The notes: a model not told the origin generated them from the sequence alone. DNA of 64,000 nt from Cannabis sativa (GCF_029168945.1 NC_083605.1:36283280-36347279), one strand, 5' to 3'; positions 12,626 to 25,116 are shown, counted from the stretch's first letter. Made by a program: numbers and translations.

Positions 12626-12833
12626 CTTGTTAGGTTCGCTGCCTTTTACATAATTCGGTTTCCATTCATAATCAATACCAACAACTTTACATCCTTCAAT
12701 GTGGCTTGTTGCATTGTGTAGAGCTTCAACATCATCGACCCAAAGAATATCTTCTACAAAGAACTCATTGAGATTCAAATAGCGACTATAGAGAAGACTT
12801 GCCTCGGGTACTAAGAGTTGGGGGAGAGAAAGA
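12626..12833 (-). pseudogene. Single exon of a 3'-5' exonuclease (DEDD, Mut-7/WRN-like), unit 1
   Basis: The minus-strand exon reads ...SLPQLLVPEASLLYSR, ILWVDDVEALH, then VVGIDYEWKPNYVKGSEPNK. It is bounded by an acceptor (ATACAG, 12834-12835) and a donor (GTAACT from 12625). VVGIDxEWKP is the first exonuclease motif of the DEDD family, with the metal-binding Asp and Glu retained. Plant homologues belong to the plant exonuclease Mut-7-like proteins. The remaining exonuclease motifs are not found downstream, so this is an isolated captured exon rather than a gene. The same 208-bp exon occurs at 35692-35899 and 59494-59701. Confidence 0.75.
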
Positions 12834-13030
12834 CTGTATACAAGTCACAACTTAGCAAAAAAAAAATCAAATAAAAATCTACCCTAATATGAACATGCAA
12901 AACAAGTAAACTTCATATCTTGAGTCTTGTATAAGATAAGGCTAGTAGAAAAACATACAAGCTGCAGAGCAAAAACATTTGGTGCCATGATAAAATGATT
13001 ACCCTAAATGCAACAAAAAAGAAGCATTGA

Positions 13031-13182
13031 TTATCTATGAAGATTTGTTGGTAAATCAAAAGGCAATTTTTTCATGTCATCCTTCTTAACATTGAACATG
13101 GGTTTATATTCTGTATCTTCCTTCTCAATCTCAAGTCTTGAATCTTGCTCCTGGCTACACTTCAACTCAAAGAACACTGATT
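13031..13182 (-). pseudogene. Unrecognised coding-like fragment, unit 1
   Basis: A minus-strand open stretch reads FELKCSQEQDSRLE, then KEDTEYKPMFNVKKDDMKKLPFDLP, and ends PTNLHR-stop. It is conserved in frame in units 2 and 3 with a few substitutions. I do not recognise the family. It could be the 3' exon of a captured gene, since it lies upstream of the exonuclease exon on the same strand. Confidence 0.4.
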
Positions 13183-13454
13183 ACAAATTTACATACATTT
13201 ATTTTTGTAAGGCAAGTATACATTAAATCAAGTTGTTTTGATAATTTTAGTATCACAGATCAAGTCATGACAATTGAATCTTAAAAAAATCAAATTCTTA
13301 TAAGGCATTTTACTACTGTTTATAAGAAAAACATCATTATTGTATCAAAAGCAATTAATAGGATAGTATAAATAAAAGTACTTGACACATAATAATCTCA
13401 GACTTTATGAATTAGATAATAAGAGTCATAAATTCTTACATAGATCACAAAACT

Positions 13455-13945
13455 TTGTTGGCTTGAATCTCTTTTGCTTGACGACCTCGCTTATGAGCTC
13501 GAGCAGTAAAACTCCATAAGCAAAGACATTTACTTCTCATCTTTAATTCCATGCATGAAGTATCCTGGTGCCAAATATTTAAAACCATTTGAAAAAAGAA
13601 CAAATCCATAAACTAAATAATTTATAGAACAAAACAAATTAATTGAAGAAAGAAAGGGTAGTAATAAAAAGTGTTTGCAAACCCGAATGTGCCTTCAATT
13701 GGGAAAACAATATGGTGAGTCTATTTTTCCAGTAAGACATTTAGAAGTCCAAAATAAAAAATCTGCATTAATTATTACTATACAACAACAAAATCAATTT
13801 AAAAAAACAAATGAATTTACTTAGAGGGTTGTGCATTGGATTGGATTTGAATGGGTGAGATAATGAAATGAAAGTACCTGAGCCTCGTAATCTTGGGTGA
13901 GTAGTATGTTAGAGGCCTCAATATCTCTATGAAATATTCATCTTT
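13455..13945 (-). pseudogene. Receptor-like cytoplasmic kinase fragment (RLCK VI-like)
   Basis: Three minus-strand kinase exons lie in the right order. About 13878-13938 has HRDIEASNILLTQDYEAQ, the catalytic loop with HRD, followed by a GTACTT donor. About 13680-13730 has HHIVFPIEGTFG, near the activation segment. About 13590-13460 has KYLAPGYFMHGIKDEK, then after a frameshift NVFAYGVLLLELIS. A stop (TAA) and the frameshift after DEK kill it, and the N-lobe is missing. The fragment is present only in unit 1, because in units 2 and 3 the gypsy LTR begins at the equivalent of about 13431. Confidence 0.75.
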
Positions 13946-14194
13946 GGCAACCCTGATGTAGATATTACAATCCTTGTGCTACCCCAACTGAAATATTCAT
14001 CTATGGCAGCCCTGATGTAGATATTTTCCATTTCAATTGAAATATATACAGATTGTATTATTCATTTTAACAAAGAAATTTGTAAAACAACATTGTGTAA
14101 AATTTGGCCATGGAAATAATCGTAGTATGAATGGATACTTACTCGACGAGGCTCCGATACTCAATAGGACCAATCGACAATCCAATCAATCAAA

Positions 14195-14672
14195 TATTAG
14201 AATATTTCTAATTAAGGAAATAAAATAATATTATTGATTCTGATAAATGAATATTTTATATTCATTGAATCTAGACAGAATCAATTACGTAATATTCTAT
14301 ATATGGTCAGATTTCTATATTCATTACCTGATTTGATTTCCTGAATTAATTGTCATAATATTCTGACAATTAATGTGGCATAGATACTGATGGAGTATCT
14401 CACCTATAAATATAGGGTCTCGGTCCCCGAGCTCCTCACTCATTCTGTTCATAACAGCAAAATCCATCTAAAGAGAGTTGAGAGAGCGAGGAAGCCCGAT
14501 TACCCACATCAATCGGTTTCTTTTGCAGATCAAGCTTATGTGGGATTAATACTCAAAGAATCAATGGCTGGAGGTATTTCGATCCTTATATTCATATAGT
14601 GTATATGTTTATTTATTCCGCATGTTATATACACATACATATATATTATATTATACATATAAATGTCTAACA
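14195..14672 (+). repeat. 5' LTR of copia element
   Basis: It starts TATTAGAATATTTC and ends GTCTAACA, so the terminal dinucleotides are TA...CA rather than the usual TG...CA. Contains an acctataaatataggg TATA-like promoter at about 14402. The 69-codon open frame inside (14390-14599) is duplicated in the other LTR and is taken as chance. Confidence 0.92.
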
Positions 14673-14687
14673 GTTGGTATCAGAGCG
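14673..14687 (+). promoter_or_regulatory. Primer binding site of copia element
   Basis: GTTGGTATCAGAGCG lies directly after the 5' LTR. TGGTATCAGAGC is the common plant copia site complementary to the 3' end of initiator methionine tRNA. Confidence 0.85.
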
Positions 14688-14689
14688 GT

Positions 14690-15140
14690 TTTTATCTCTG
14701 CCTTGATTTTAGTTTGAGTTTCATATATATATACATACTCGTATATACAGTGTTTATATATATATTTAATTCAGTGTTGATATATATATTTATTTTCGTT
14801 TGTGTATATATTTATATATTCATATTCATTCAATCCCAATTATATATACATATGTATTTTCATACATATATACTTGTTTATTCATTCAGATCATATATAT
14901 ATATATTCATATACATATATATATATATTTTTTCTTCATTTCATTACGTATATATGTTGTATATATATATTATTTATATATCTAAATGCTATATACAAAT
15001 ATATACATATATACATTTCATGTTTATATATATACATACAGTATTTTTATTTTTCTGTATATATATGTATATATATTTATATATATATTGTATATGTATT
15101 AATACATTCATATATTAATATAGATTGTTCTAAGCATGAA
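14690..15140. repeat. TA-rich leader of copia element
   Basis: Dense atatat/tatata microsatellite-like sequence. Open frames here in several phases consist almost entirely of Tyr, Ile and Phe and are by-products of the repeat, not genes. Confidence 0.7.
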
Positions 15141-16262
15141 AATCCACTTTGAAAAAACAAAGAAATCTCAAAATTATTTTTCAGAAAATTTTGGTGATTT
15201 TTAAAGTCTTTGTTTTATGTATTTTCGATGCATAAAATCTATATGAATGTCTTAATTTTTGCATTTAGATTCATTTGGAATTGATTTCATGATTTTTGGA
15301 AGTTTAAGGAAATTTTATCATGTCGTTTATGGCAGTGTATTTTTCAAAAAAAAAAAAAAAAAGGGAAAAAAATTTCGATTTTTTTTTTATATATTTTTTA
15401 TTTATTTGGAAATATAAATTATTCTCCTATTGTTAATTTAGTCAATAAATTACATTCATTAATTTCCATTTTTAATTTAATACATATATTTAGAATTAAT
15501 ATGTTATTTAGTATAAACTGAAAATGGAAATTTGTTTTAATATGGTAATTAATTACATGATTTATTTAGGCATGTAATAATTTGTGCAATTTGTATAATT
15601 GTGCATTTAATTATTTATTACCAAATTTATGTAATTTATTGTTTAAATTAATAAAATTTGAAAAATCTGCCATTAAGTATAGTCTTTAATTTTGCATTTA
15701 ATTCATTCCATATAATTAATTGTACTAATTTGTATAATTACCTTATTTATACAAATTAATTATTAGTATAAATATTTAAGATATTATATGGTCATAAATG
15801 CATAATTAATTATATATTATGGAATTAAGCATTTAATTTATTATCATACAATAATTGTATTAATTTGTATTTATTTGGCAAATTTATGTTTAATGCAATT
15901 AATTTAGATTTGTATGATTTAAATGCTATACATAAATTCCTTTTATAGTGCTAGATATATTTAGAAATATTCAAACATTAAGATAGGTTGAATATTTTAT
16001 ATAGCACATTAAGTTTCATAAAACTTCATAAAATATTCATAAAACTTCCTAAAATGTATAAAATATGAATAAAATGTAAGTAATTTTGTCGTTTGACATA
16101 AGAAAACATGAATTTGGGACAAATGCTCATATCTAGAACGGTTTTTAATGATCTTCGGACGACCACACTAGGAGCATTAATCTCAGTGATTGTTTACTAT
16201 GTTAATAACGAAATTACTTTTAGGTAGAGCCCAATACCTAATGTCAAAGTGAAAATATAATT

Positions 16263-17060
16263 TTATATAATTAGGGAGTAGCCACAGCATCCTTATTTGT
16301 ATAAAATTATATATTAATTAAAATTCACCTTAATGGACATAACTTGTAATTAATTATATAGGTATAATAATTTTACCCCACAGGGATTTTATTATATTTG
16401 TATAATTAATTAGGATAATATGTTAAATTAAATTCTCTTAATTTACCCCACAGGGAGTTATGGGGATTTAATTTAATAGTGTTATCACAAATTTAATTAA
16501 AGATAGATAATAAACCTTCATTTTCCAAAACTAATTGTTTAATTAAATCTATCATAAAGTTCATCTAATTTTATTAAATTTAAAATTTAGCCCACAGGCA
16601 ATTTTGGATTTAGTAAAATTTTAATCTTCAGTTTATACTTTGGTGTCTAGTGAACCACATAATTTTAAATAATTAGGGAGTAGCCACAGCATCCTTAATT
16701 ATATAAAATTATATATATTAAGTGGATTAAGATCACATAATGGACATGAATTATGTGAACATAATAATCTTACCCTACAGGGATTTTATTATATTCACAT
16801 GATTAATATGTTAAATTAAATTCTCTTAATTTATCCCACAGGAAATTATGTAGATTTAATTTAATAATTTTATCATAAAGTATAAAATTTTGAAACATTT
16901 ATAAATAATTAAGTGTTTCATACCTTTCATTAAGATAGAAATATTAAACTTTAAGTTTTTCATAAATTGTGTAAATCTATCATAATCTACATCTAAATCT
17001 AATCTTATTAAATTAAAAATTTAGCCCACAGGCAATTTTTGTTTAATAAGATTTCATATT
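16263..17060. repeat. Internal 400-bp duplication with CCCACAGG motifs in copia element
   Basis: Motifs recur in the same order about 402 bp apart. gggagtagccacagcatcc occurs at 16274 and 16676 (a degenerate third copy is at 19511). ttaccccacagggatttta-type stretches occur near 16374 and 16770. tttagcccacaggcaattt occurs near 16586 and 17020. No reading frame is preserved. Function unknown. Confidence 0.6.
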
Positions 17061-19369
17061 TAAGCATGTTTATTCATTGGTAAAAACATGATTCATTTAA
17101 ACCTCAAAACTATATATGTAATTTTATTACATCACTATTCATAAATTTCTTCCATACTAGTAGAAAATTTCTTCCATAACAGTAGAAATTTTCAAAATTT
17201 ATTTTGATAATTTCATCTAGCATATACAGTTTTTACTGTATAATTAAGAAAAATAAATCACACTTTATTATCACCAATAAATTTTAATTTATTGTGTATG
17301 AATTCATTCTAATATAGTTAATGTGATTATTAACACATAGTGGATTATTTTAGATTGTTATTCCACATTCATAATTTCTTGCAAGGTTTACAAATAAACC
17401 TAAGAAAGTCAGTAACTGTGAGCAAATCTTATCCACAGACAAGATAACTTCTCACATTTAGAAGTTTAAGGAACAAGCAATATAGTAGTGACTTTGTTTT
17501 AAAATTGGCAAAGATCTTTATGTTCCAAGATTCTATTGAAACTTGATTTAGACACATTTAGAGGTCTTTACTACAAATGATGTCACTCATAAAGATATGC
17601 AAGTTCAATCTGACAGTAAGCTAGAAATGTGTTATTAATAAGAATTCTTCTACATTATAGCACCAAATATTATGGAATATATCTCCATAAATAGAATAAA
17701 TGTTAGTAAATGGTGGGGATCTTCATTACACTTGATTTTACTAACTTTATTTAGAACTTGTGTGAATTTCATTAAGAATATGTATTCCAACAAGTCAAAA
17801 TCGGTGCATACTAGAATTCTATCATATTAGAAATCATACAAGTCAATTAATTTTGAAGACATGGACTCAAATTTTGCATCTCTTTTTTAACGATTACTCA
17901 CATAAATAATTTTTCTACAAAAGTATGGATTTATATGTTTCAAAGACATTTAAATCTTAAGTAGAGAAATGGTGCATTTTGCATATTAAGATAGTGAGAT
18001 CAAATATAAAATGGAGAATACTACATCAAAATTCGTGAGTATGGATAAACTCCCAGTGTATTTGTAAAGTTTCTTTAAAAGCATGGGTTCATTGCCCGAT
18101 ACATATGCTTGGTACACCCAAATTATAGTGTGTAACAGATTTAAGAAACTAAGCATTTTTTGGACATGGGGTGGAGCCTACATAGCAAACTCCAATCTTT
18201 CCTAAATCTTTGTCTATTGATACTCAACAATGGGGTGTACATATCGAATCGTGTTCTAACCAAAGTTGTTTCTCAAACATATTTTGAGTTGTGATAAGGT
18301 TGAAAACCGACTTGATGACATGTACACATTTTATAAATACCCATATATAGTTAGAGTACAATTGTCAAAGAAAAGATCTGGGCCCTAAACCATAAATGAG
18401 CATATTTCATTTGAAAAGCTATAAGGTTTAAGGGTTACATATTTTATTATCCATCTCACAACACTAGAATTGTGGAATTAAGAATTGACTTGATCAGTGG
18501 GAGTGATCAATCTAGGAACCTAGTTTCCGAGAAAGATCATTCATATTTTCTCAAACTTCCACCTCAAGTGTTAGATTAATTATGATTCACAACATCCCTT
18601 AAGATTAATGGTTATTGAGAATTCATAACTAATCATTAATAATATACAAGTCATTGGTAAAATTCTAATAAGTTATGTTATTTAGTAATTGCTTACAATT
18701 TCTAAAATAACATGTTATTGAACCATTTGCTCTTTTAAGAGTTTGTTGGTCCATCCTTAAGATGACTTATTAGAACAGTAAGATCAATGTTTTCTAGTGA
18801 TTACATTTTGTACAATAAGAGTTCAACTACAATATTAATTTGAGACACAAATTAAATTATAGAATGATAAAGAATTGAAGTTGTAGTACAATATGCCATG
18901 AATGAAGAAATGAATATCTTAAATAGCAATAAAGTTTATCTTTAGTAAAGTTGTCTAATGGGGTGGAGAACATTAATTAAGCATAGGTTTTTTCACCAAT
19001 AATATTCATTAGGCAACATTGAGAAACATAAAGATATAAAAGAATATTCATTGCTAAGAAATTCATTTTGAACTAAGAATCAATAACAAATGAGATTTAC
19101 ATTCTCACTTGTCTTTAAAAAGATTCTATTATAGACCTTGGCATTTGTTGCTTGTTTCAATTCATTAATCAATTCCAAACGGGTGAACTAGAGAAGAAGG
19201 TATACGAAATGCCATAAAGATTTTTCTCTAATAGTGGTGAACATATGCAAGCTTAAGATGTCTACCTATAGATTAAAACAAACATCTCACAAATTGGTAT
19301 TATATCATCTTTTCCTTTAGGTTTGAAAAGAGAATTATGGAAATAATTATATACCAGAATGTTAGTGAG

Positions 19370-20290
19370 AGTAATATTTGTTTTATACGTAGACAATATG
19401 TTACTTGCAAATGATGATAAAAGTTTTCTATATAAGTTGAAATAATTCATATCTCAAATTATTATTTTGAGATAAGGAATATAAATAATATATATAATTT
19501 TAATTAATTAGAGAGTAGCCACAGCATTTCTGATTAATTAAAATTATGTATTATTCATCTGATATAACTTTTATCTTTAAGTGTGATAAATTCAACTCGA
19601 ACCAGCATCTGAAAAATGATCTGGAGTGAGAATAAATTAAGAACATTCATTTGCTTCTATTTTAGAAGCCTAATGTATGCCTAAGAGTCCGAATAAGACT
19701 TTGCATTACATTTGTTTCAGGATCGTTAAGTAGTATCAGAATAACTAAAGTTAAGACCACTTTATTTTTCATACAAAGTGATGAGGTATCTTTAAGATAC
19801 TAAAAATTATATTCATACATATTTTAAGATGAATTGACCATATGGAAATATAGTTAACCAATTAGATTCTAACATACTTCACTGGTTGTATTTATTAACG
19901 TAAATCAATATTTTATTACGTCCTTAAGATTACCAGTAAGTTATATTGTAGAGAATCTTGATTGTTATTTCACTATAGAAGTCAGATTCATTTATTGTTT
20001 TGAGGATACATCTCGTATGATGTATTATAGAGTTTCATAGTAGGCCTAGAGTTCAGAATTACAGTTTCATTAGGCCATTAAGAAAATTTTGCGATAAATT
20101 CGGCTACAATATTTATGGCTAATAACTCTAAGAGTACTGGTCGAAGCTAGCATATCGACATTAAGTATTTAGCCATAAAAAGGCGTGATAAGTGGTCATT
20201 AATCACGCAAACTGAATTGGGTGATCGCATAGATCCTTGACTAAAGGCATGCCGCAACACAAATTCAAGGATCATAAAGTAAATATGGGA
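19370..20290 (+). pseudogene. Remnants of copia pol (reverse transcriptase and RNase H)
   Basis: Near 19380-19420 the frame reads LYVDNMLLANDD, the copia reverse transcriptase YVDD box with the second Asp changed to Asn. Near 20150-20260 KYLAIKRRDKW and then DPLTKGMP match the end of copia RNase H. Stops and frameshifts separate the remnants, and gag, protease and integrase cannot be read. Confidence 0.6.
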
Positions 20291-20610
20291 TTCAGTTAAC
20301 CCATATGCAGTTTTTTTTTTTTATTTGTACAACCAAAAATTATTTAATGAAACTCTAATTTCGATATTTTCTCATATTTATGTGCACCTTAATTTCATCT
20401 GAGAAAATTATCGTAAGAGGACCTGAATAAACATAAGGGTTAGGGTTTATTCACTTAAGTACATTGTCACATAAAGTACATTGTTATATAATAAATATAT
20501 CGTAATACATGGAAGATAATACTCGACTTATAATGAGGACATGTCGCTATGATTCGTATGTTTATTATATAATGAGGAACGTTTGGGTTTGAATGTTTTA
20601 GTTTAAATGC

Positions 20611-20626
20611 TGACCAAGTGGGAGAA
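20611..20626 (+). promoter_or_regulatory. Polypurine tract of copia element
   Basis: tgaccaagtgggagaa immediately precedes the 3' LTR at 20627. The purine-rich stretch is the plus-strand priming site in LTR elements. Confidence 0.75.
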
Positions 20627-21104
20627 TATTAGAATATTTCTAATTAAGGAAATAAAATAATATTATTGATTCTGATAAATGAATATTTTATATTCATTGA
20701 ATCTGGACAGAATCAATTACGTAATATTCTATATATGGTCAGATTTCTATATTCATTACCTGATTTGATTTCCTGAATTAATTGTCATAATATTCTGACA
20801 ATTAATGTGGCATAGATACTGATGGAGTATCTCACCTATAAATATAGGGTCTCGGTCCCCGAGCTCCTCACTCATTCTGTTCATAACAGCAAAATCCATC
20901 TAAAGAGAGTTGAGAGAGCGAGGAAGCCCGATTACCCACATCAATCGGTTTCTTTTGCAGATCAAGCTTATGTGGGATTAATACTCAAAGAATCAATGGC
21001 TGGAGGTATTTCGATCCTTATATTCATATAGTGTATATGTTTATTTATTCCGCATGTTATATACACATACATATATATTATATTATACATATAAATGTCT
21101 AACA
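20627..21104 (+). repeat. 3' LTR of copia element
   Basis: 478 bp, matching the 5' LTR except for g instead of a at the equivalent of 14262. It also begins TATTAG and ends CTAACA, so the TA start was present when the element inserted. Confidence 0.92.
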
Positions 21105-21349
21105 TCAAAACCCAATTCTGAATTAAGAATCAGACCAATCAACTGGTCAATTGAATGGACTTTAAACTAATCACATTTCACCTAGAACGGTGAAGCTCTA
21201 AGCATCGAGACCATTCTGATGTTCAATAGGACCAATCGACAACAGATCAATTCTGAATCAAGAATTGAACCAATCAACTGCTCAATCGTATCGACTTCAA
21301 ACTTATCAAGAATTGAACCTAAAACTTAAAATCAAATTTAAAATCTTAC

Positions 21350-21533
21350 CTTGCTAATGGAGGTGACGGTGGAGGCTGAGGAACGGCTTCGTGTGGTGGC
21401 GTAGAATAGAGAAAGGTCGAGCTTCGGTGGTTTCAATTCTTCTTTGGCCAGGGCTTTATCGTTGTCCCTCAATTCTTCAAACAGAGGACTCAGAAGCTTC
21501 ACTCTCCGTATCAAATCCCCGTTGTTTTCTTCT
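21350..21533 (-). pseudogene. U-box (PUB) N-terminal-like exon fragment, unit 1
   Basis: The minus-strand frame reads NNGDLIRRVKLLSPLFEELR, then DNDKALAKEELKPPK, and ends SISK before a good donor (GTAAGA at 21349-21344). RRVKLLSPLFEELR is typical of the N-terminal domain of plant U-box E3 ligases of the PUB12-14 type. The later half (LDLSLFYATTRSRSS...) does not continue that similarity, which suggests a chimeric or degenerate exon. A stop precedes the fragment. The same fragment is at 46445-46626. Confidence 0.5.
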
Positions 21534-22072
21534 TAACTTTATTTTTGCCCTCTTGTTTTATATATAAAAAAAAAAAAATTAGTTTCCCTCTGGGTTGTGA
21601 CTCGTATCAAATATCAGTTCAAATATTAATATGATTTGTTTTATTTTTATTTTATTATATATAAATAATATTTTATTATTTTATTAAATAAAAATAAAAA
21701 GTGACCCATGAATTTCTCATAAATCAAGAATTCAGTTATATAGGCACACTTTATATAGAATAGATATATATATATATATATGGGTTTAATTTAACATATT
21801 TATCTAAATAAGTTATAAATTTATGCAAAATTATCACCTGAATTATATAATATATTATGATCAAAGTATAATAATCATTACTTAATTTCTTATAAATGCA
21901 AATCACCTGATGATCATTTTTTTCTTTACTGGTCAATTATTTCTTTACTTTGCCTTGTTCTCCAATATTCAATTTCACCTGAAACATATAATATATTTCA
22001 TCAAAGCATAATAATCATCACTTAATTTCTTAACAAATAACTGGTAAATTAAGTGGTATGATTTTAATATCA
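21534..22072. other. Block E proximal non-coding stretch, unit 1
   Basis: AT-rich. A short TA microsatellite at about 21762-21781 is longer here than in unit 2. Nothing coding was recognised. Confidence 0.5.
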
Positions 22073-22711
22073 CCGAGTTCATATAATTAAATGAAGTTTT
22101 GATATGCGTGGACAAATTTAAGAACCTTCTAAGCTCTAACCAATATCGAGTATACATATAATTATGCAACAAATTATTTAAAATATTTATGTGAAGACTC
22201 GGTTAAATTTAGTAAAAAAAAAAAAGATTAATAATAAAAATGGGTGGAGTCCACAAAATTATTAATTAGATATTAATTTGTTGATTGATGATGGGAAAAA
22301 TTAGGTGTGGTAGAGATCTTTTTGTTTTTCAATAGTGACTTGCCGAGAATCAATGCATATGTCTCCGAGAAAACTAACGACATCGCACCAATAAGAATAT
22401 GAATTTTTGTATTAATATTCAGTAATGGTGATTAGACCAGATTGAGATTGACTATATAGATTAATGATTTTTTTCTTTTTCAATTCCTCAAGATTCCTGC
22501 TACTTTATGTTGTCTTTCCTGTAAAGACTATATAATTTTCATGTTTTTATATTTGAATGTGATTCTTTTCTTTTGTAAAATGGGTTCAAAGCTTTCTTAT
22601 GTTGGTGATCAATGTATGGTATAGGTTTTAGCACAAACTTATGGTTTCCTAGTTTGACCTCTCATAGCTTAACAATGTATTAGTGTCGTTTTAATATGTG
22701 TAATAGTTTTA
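22073..22711. repeat. 639-bp direct duplication, left copy
   Basis: Runs from ccgagttcatataatt to gtgtaatagtttta, directly before the CACTA-like left end. Repeated at 25117-25755 with one substitution (c versus a near 22119/25166) and a poly-A length change. Unit 2 has a single copy (about 47168-47807), so the duplication is tied to the insertion here. Confidence 0.9.
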
Positions 22712-25116
22712 CACTACTAGAAAAATGGGATTCAGTGACCCATTTTGAGAGACTCTAAAGATTTTTAGTGACACTCCATTGCGTGTCACTAATGTGGGTG
22801 TCAGTAAAAGTAATATTTAGTGACTTTCAGTACGAGTCACTGAAACCTTTTAGACACGCTCACTGCGTGTCACTATAGACTTTTAGAATCTCACATTGTC
22901 AGACCCTAAAGACAACAGCCACAACCACAGCGTGTCACTAAATCTATTTTTTTTTCTTTTTTTAATAATTTTCCTGCCAAGGGCCACACTTATAGAGTGT
23001 CACTATATCACATTTTTTTTTTAAAAAAAATAAAAATAAAAAAAAAATATGCATGATATATCAAAATTATTTTATTTTATTTTATTTTTCCTGACAAAAA
23101 AAATAATAATAATACTTAAAACTAAAAATTAATTAAACAAGAACAAAACTTAATGTACTATAAAATTGTCGATTTTTTTACAAATTATATCAAATCTATA
23201 CAAGAGATAAAATAAAAATCTTGAGTAAATCATAATAGGTATAACATTCAAGAATTGCAATCTGATATTTTCAAACAAAACAGATCTTGAACTTGTAAGC
23301 TTATTCACATGAGCTTCTTTGCCATAAACCAATGTCTTCTTTTTCATTATTAGGGACCTAAAAAAGAAAATAAAAATACCCAAAAAAACATTATCAATAT
23401 GAAACTCGAAAAAAGAAACTCCAAGCTAAATTATTTTAAATACACATATAGCAAATTATATATATAACTAACATATGCTTCAAAATCTAATTGAAATGAA
23501 AGAATATAGAATCCATAATAAATCACCTTAAATATATGGTTACAAATAAAATTTCAGCACTAATAACTAACATTAATCGAAAACTAACTAAAAATAAAAG
23601 GTAATATTGTCTGCTGTTAGCTTCTAAGGATTGAAGTTGTTCTTTCTATATTATTCTTTCTTTAATATATAACTATTATAACTAATAAATAAGTTATTGA
23701 AGATAAGAAACAAGCACTATATTAAATAAAATTATTTAACTACTATATCTCTTTAGACAAAAATCAGGAAAACAATCTTGCGTTCAGACCTCAAATTTTA
23801 AAATGATTAATTATTTTTTTCCCCTAAAACTACTACTGACCTTTTTTATTTTCTTCATGATGTAATAATACTTTAAGATAAAATAATGTGCAGAAAAGTT
23901 GATGAAGCAGATTTCAAACATTTCCCTTTTTTGGCTCGATGAGTTACCATGGACCAAACCCACCAAAAACAGAGAAAATGAATGAGCTCAACATTGTATA
24001 AATAATCAACTGCTCTCAATTCAAAGCAACAAATGACAGACATTTTAATCTACCTTGTTATTAAAATGTCTGTGGATCAAATATGATGTTCCTAATTTCA
24101 TAAAAATATCTTAACAGTTATCTGAAGTATTTGATTTATAATTGAAGCAAAAACTCATAGTCATAGACAGTAAAAAAGGAGCAACATTTGCAAAGAAGGG
24201 TGTGTAATACCTGTTACAACATTGAACACTTCGCACTCAGTTGGTCGTTCTGGGATCACAATATGAATGAGGATCCAAAATGGGGAATTTGCGATGGAAC
24301 TTGGAATTGAACACTTGGCCAAGGCATTTTAATGGTTATAATTAAAGAGAGAAAGAAATGAGGATCAAGAGATAAAGAGAGGACCAATATCCTCGCGCAA
24401 CTCCCGGTCAAACCTGCCCAAATCCCCAACTCGCCGTCACATCCATGGCCTAAACTTCTCCTCCCTGTCGTCCACGACCTAAGCTCGACATCCACGGCGC
24501 CGTCGTCCCCAAGCTCCCACCCCGTTTCGTTCAACTCATTAGACAGGGGAGGCGAGAGAGATAGATGGAAAAGGAAATTAGGGTTTTCTTGCTATGGAAT
24601 AGGAATAGTCGAGAGAGAGAGAAAGAGGTTTATTCTATATTATTTTTTTAAATGGACTGATTATACTTAGCTTTTTTTTTTCTTTTTTTATTAAGTTTTT
24701 TTAATGTTTATTTTATATTCTATTATTTAATATTTTATATTAGCTGGTAAATGTTTTAATTGATTGAGAATTTAAATTGATTAAGAAAGAAAGAGTTGCA
24801 TGAATAATTAAGATTTACTATTATTAAATATATTTTTATTATTTTTTATTTATTAATTACAGTTGTACTTTTTTTATAAAAATATTAGGTAATGATATAG
24901 TGACACGCCAGATGCGTGGGGATATATTTATCCATTCGCGTACGGCGTGTCACTATATGTCAATATTTTTTATATTAATAAAAATAAAATTATTTTGGGT
25001 TTTACTCTTTAGTGACACTCTATATTTTTAGTGACCCACATTACAAGAGACTAACACTCAATTTTTAGAGTCTAATATTGCATGTCACTAAAAATCACTC
25101 CCAACTCTTTAGTGAC
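22712..25116. mobile_element. CACTA-like non-autonomous element 3, right end missing
   Basis: It starts CACTACTAGAAAAATGGG, a common plant CACTA terminus. Subterminal motifs gtgtcactaaa / tttagtgacac recur in both orientations at 22727-23010 and 24893-25116. At 25116 the sequence stops at tttagtgac and joins host sequence 639 bp upstream of the insertion point, so the expected ...ctagtagtg end is absent. The interior has a CT-rich leader-like region on the minus strand (about 24250-24600) but no transposase. Confidence 0.75.

Larger units (their letters stand above)
14195..21104 (+). mobile_element. Ty1/copia LTR retrotransposon, 6910 bp, young insertion with decayed interior
   Basis: Two 478-bp LTRs (14195-14672, 20627-21104) differ at one position that I can find (14262 a, matching g in the 3' LTR). 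The 5-bp target duplication tcaaa is at 14190-14194 and 21105-21109. A primer binding site TGGTATCAGAGC (14675-14686, initiator Met tRNA type) and a polypurine tract (aagtgggagaa ending 20626) are in place. Copia reverse transcriptase and RNase H remnants show the family and plus orientation. No long reading frame survives between the LTRs, so it was probably moved in trans by a related active element. Confidence 0.9.

Noticed and set aside
14390..14599. Identical 69-codon frames in both LTRs (14390-14599, 20822-21031)
   Set aside because: LTR sequence; duplication reflects the LTRs, no domain.
14663..15118. 151-codon open frame and overlapping Tyr/Ile-rich frames
   Set aside because: Built from TA microsatellite in the copia leader; open in several phases; composition is not protein-like.
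24256..24534. 92-codon minus-strand frame in CACTA-like element 3
   Set aside because: No domain; overlaps a GC-richer leader-like region; the element has no other coding content.
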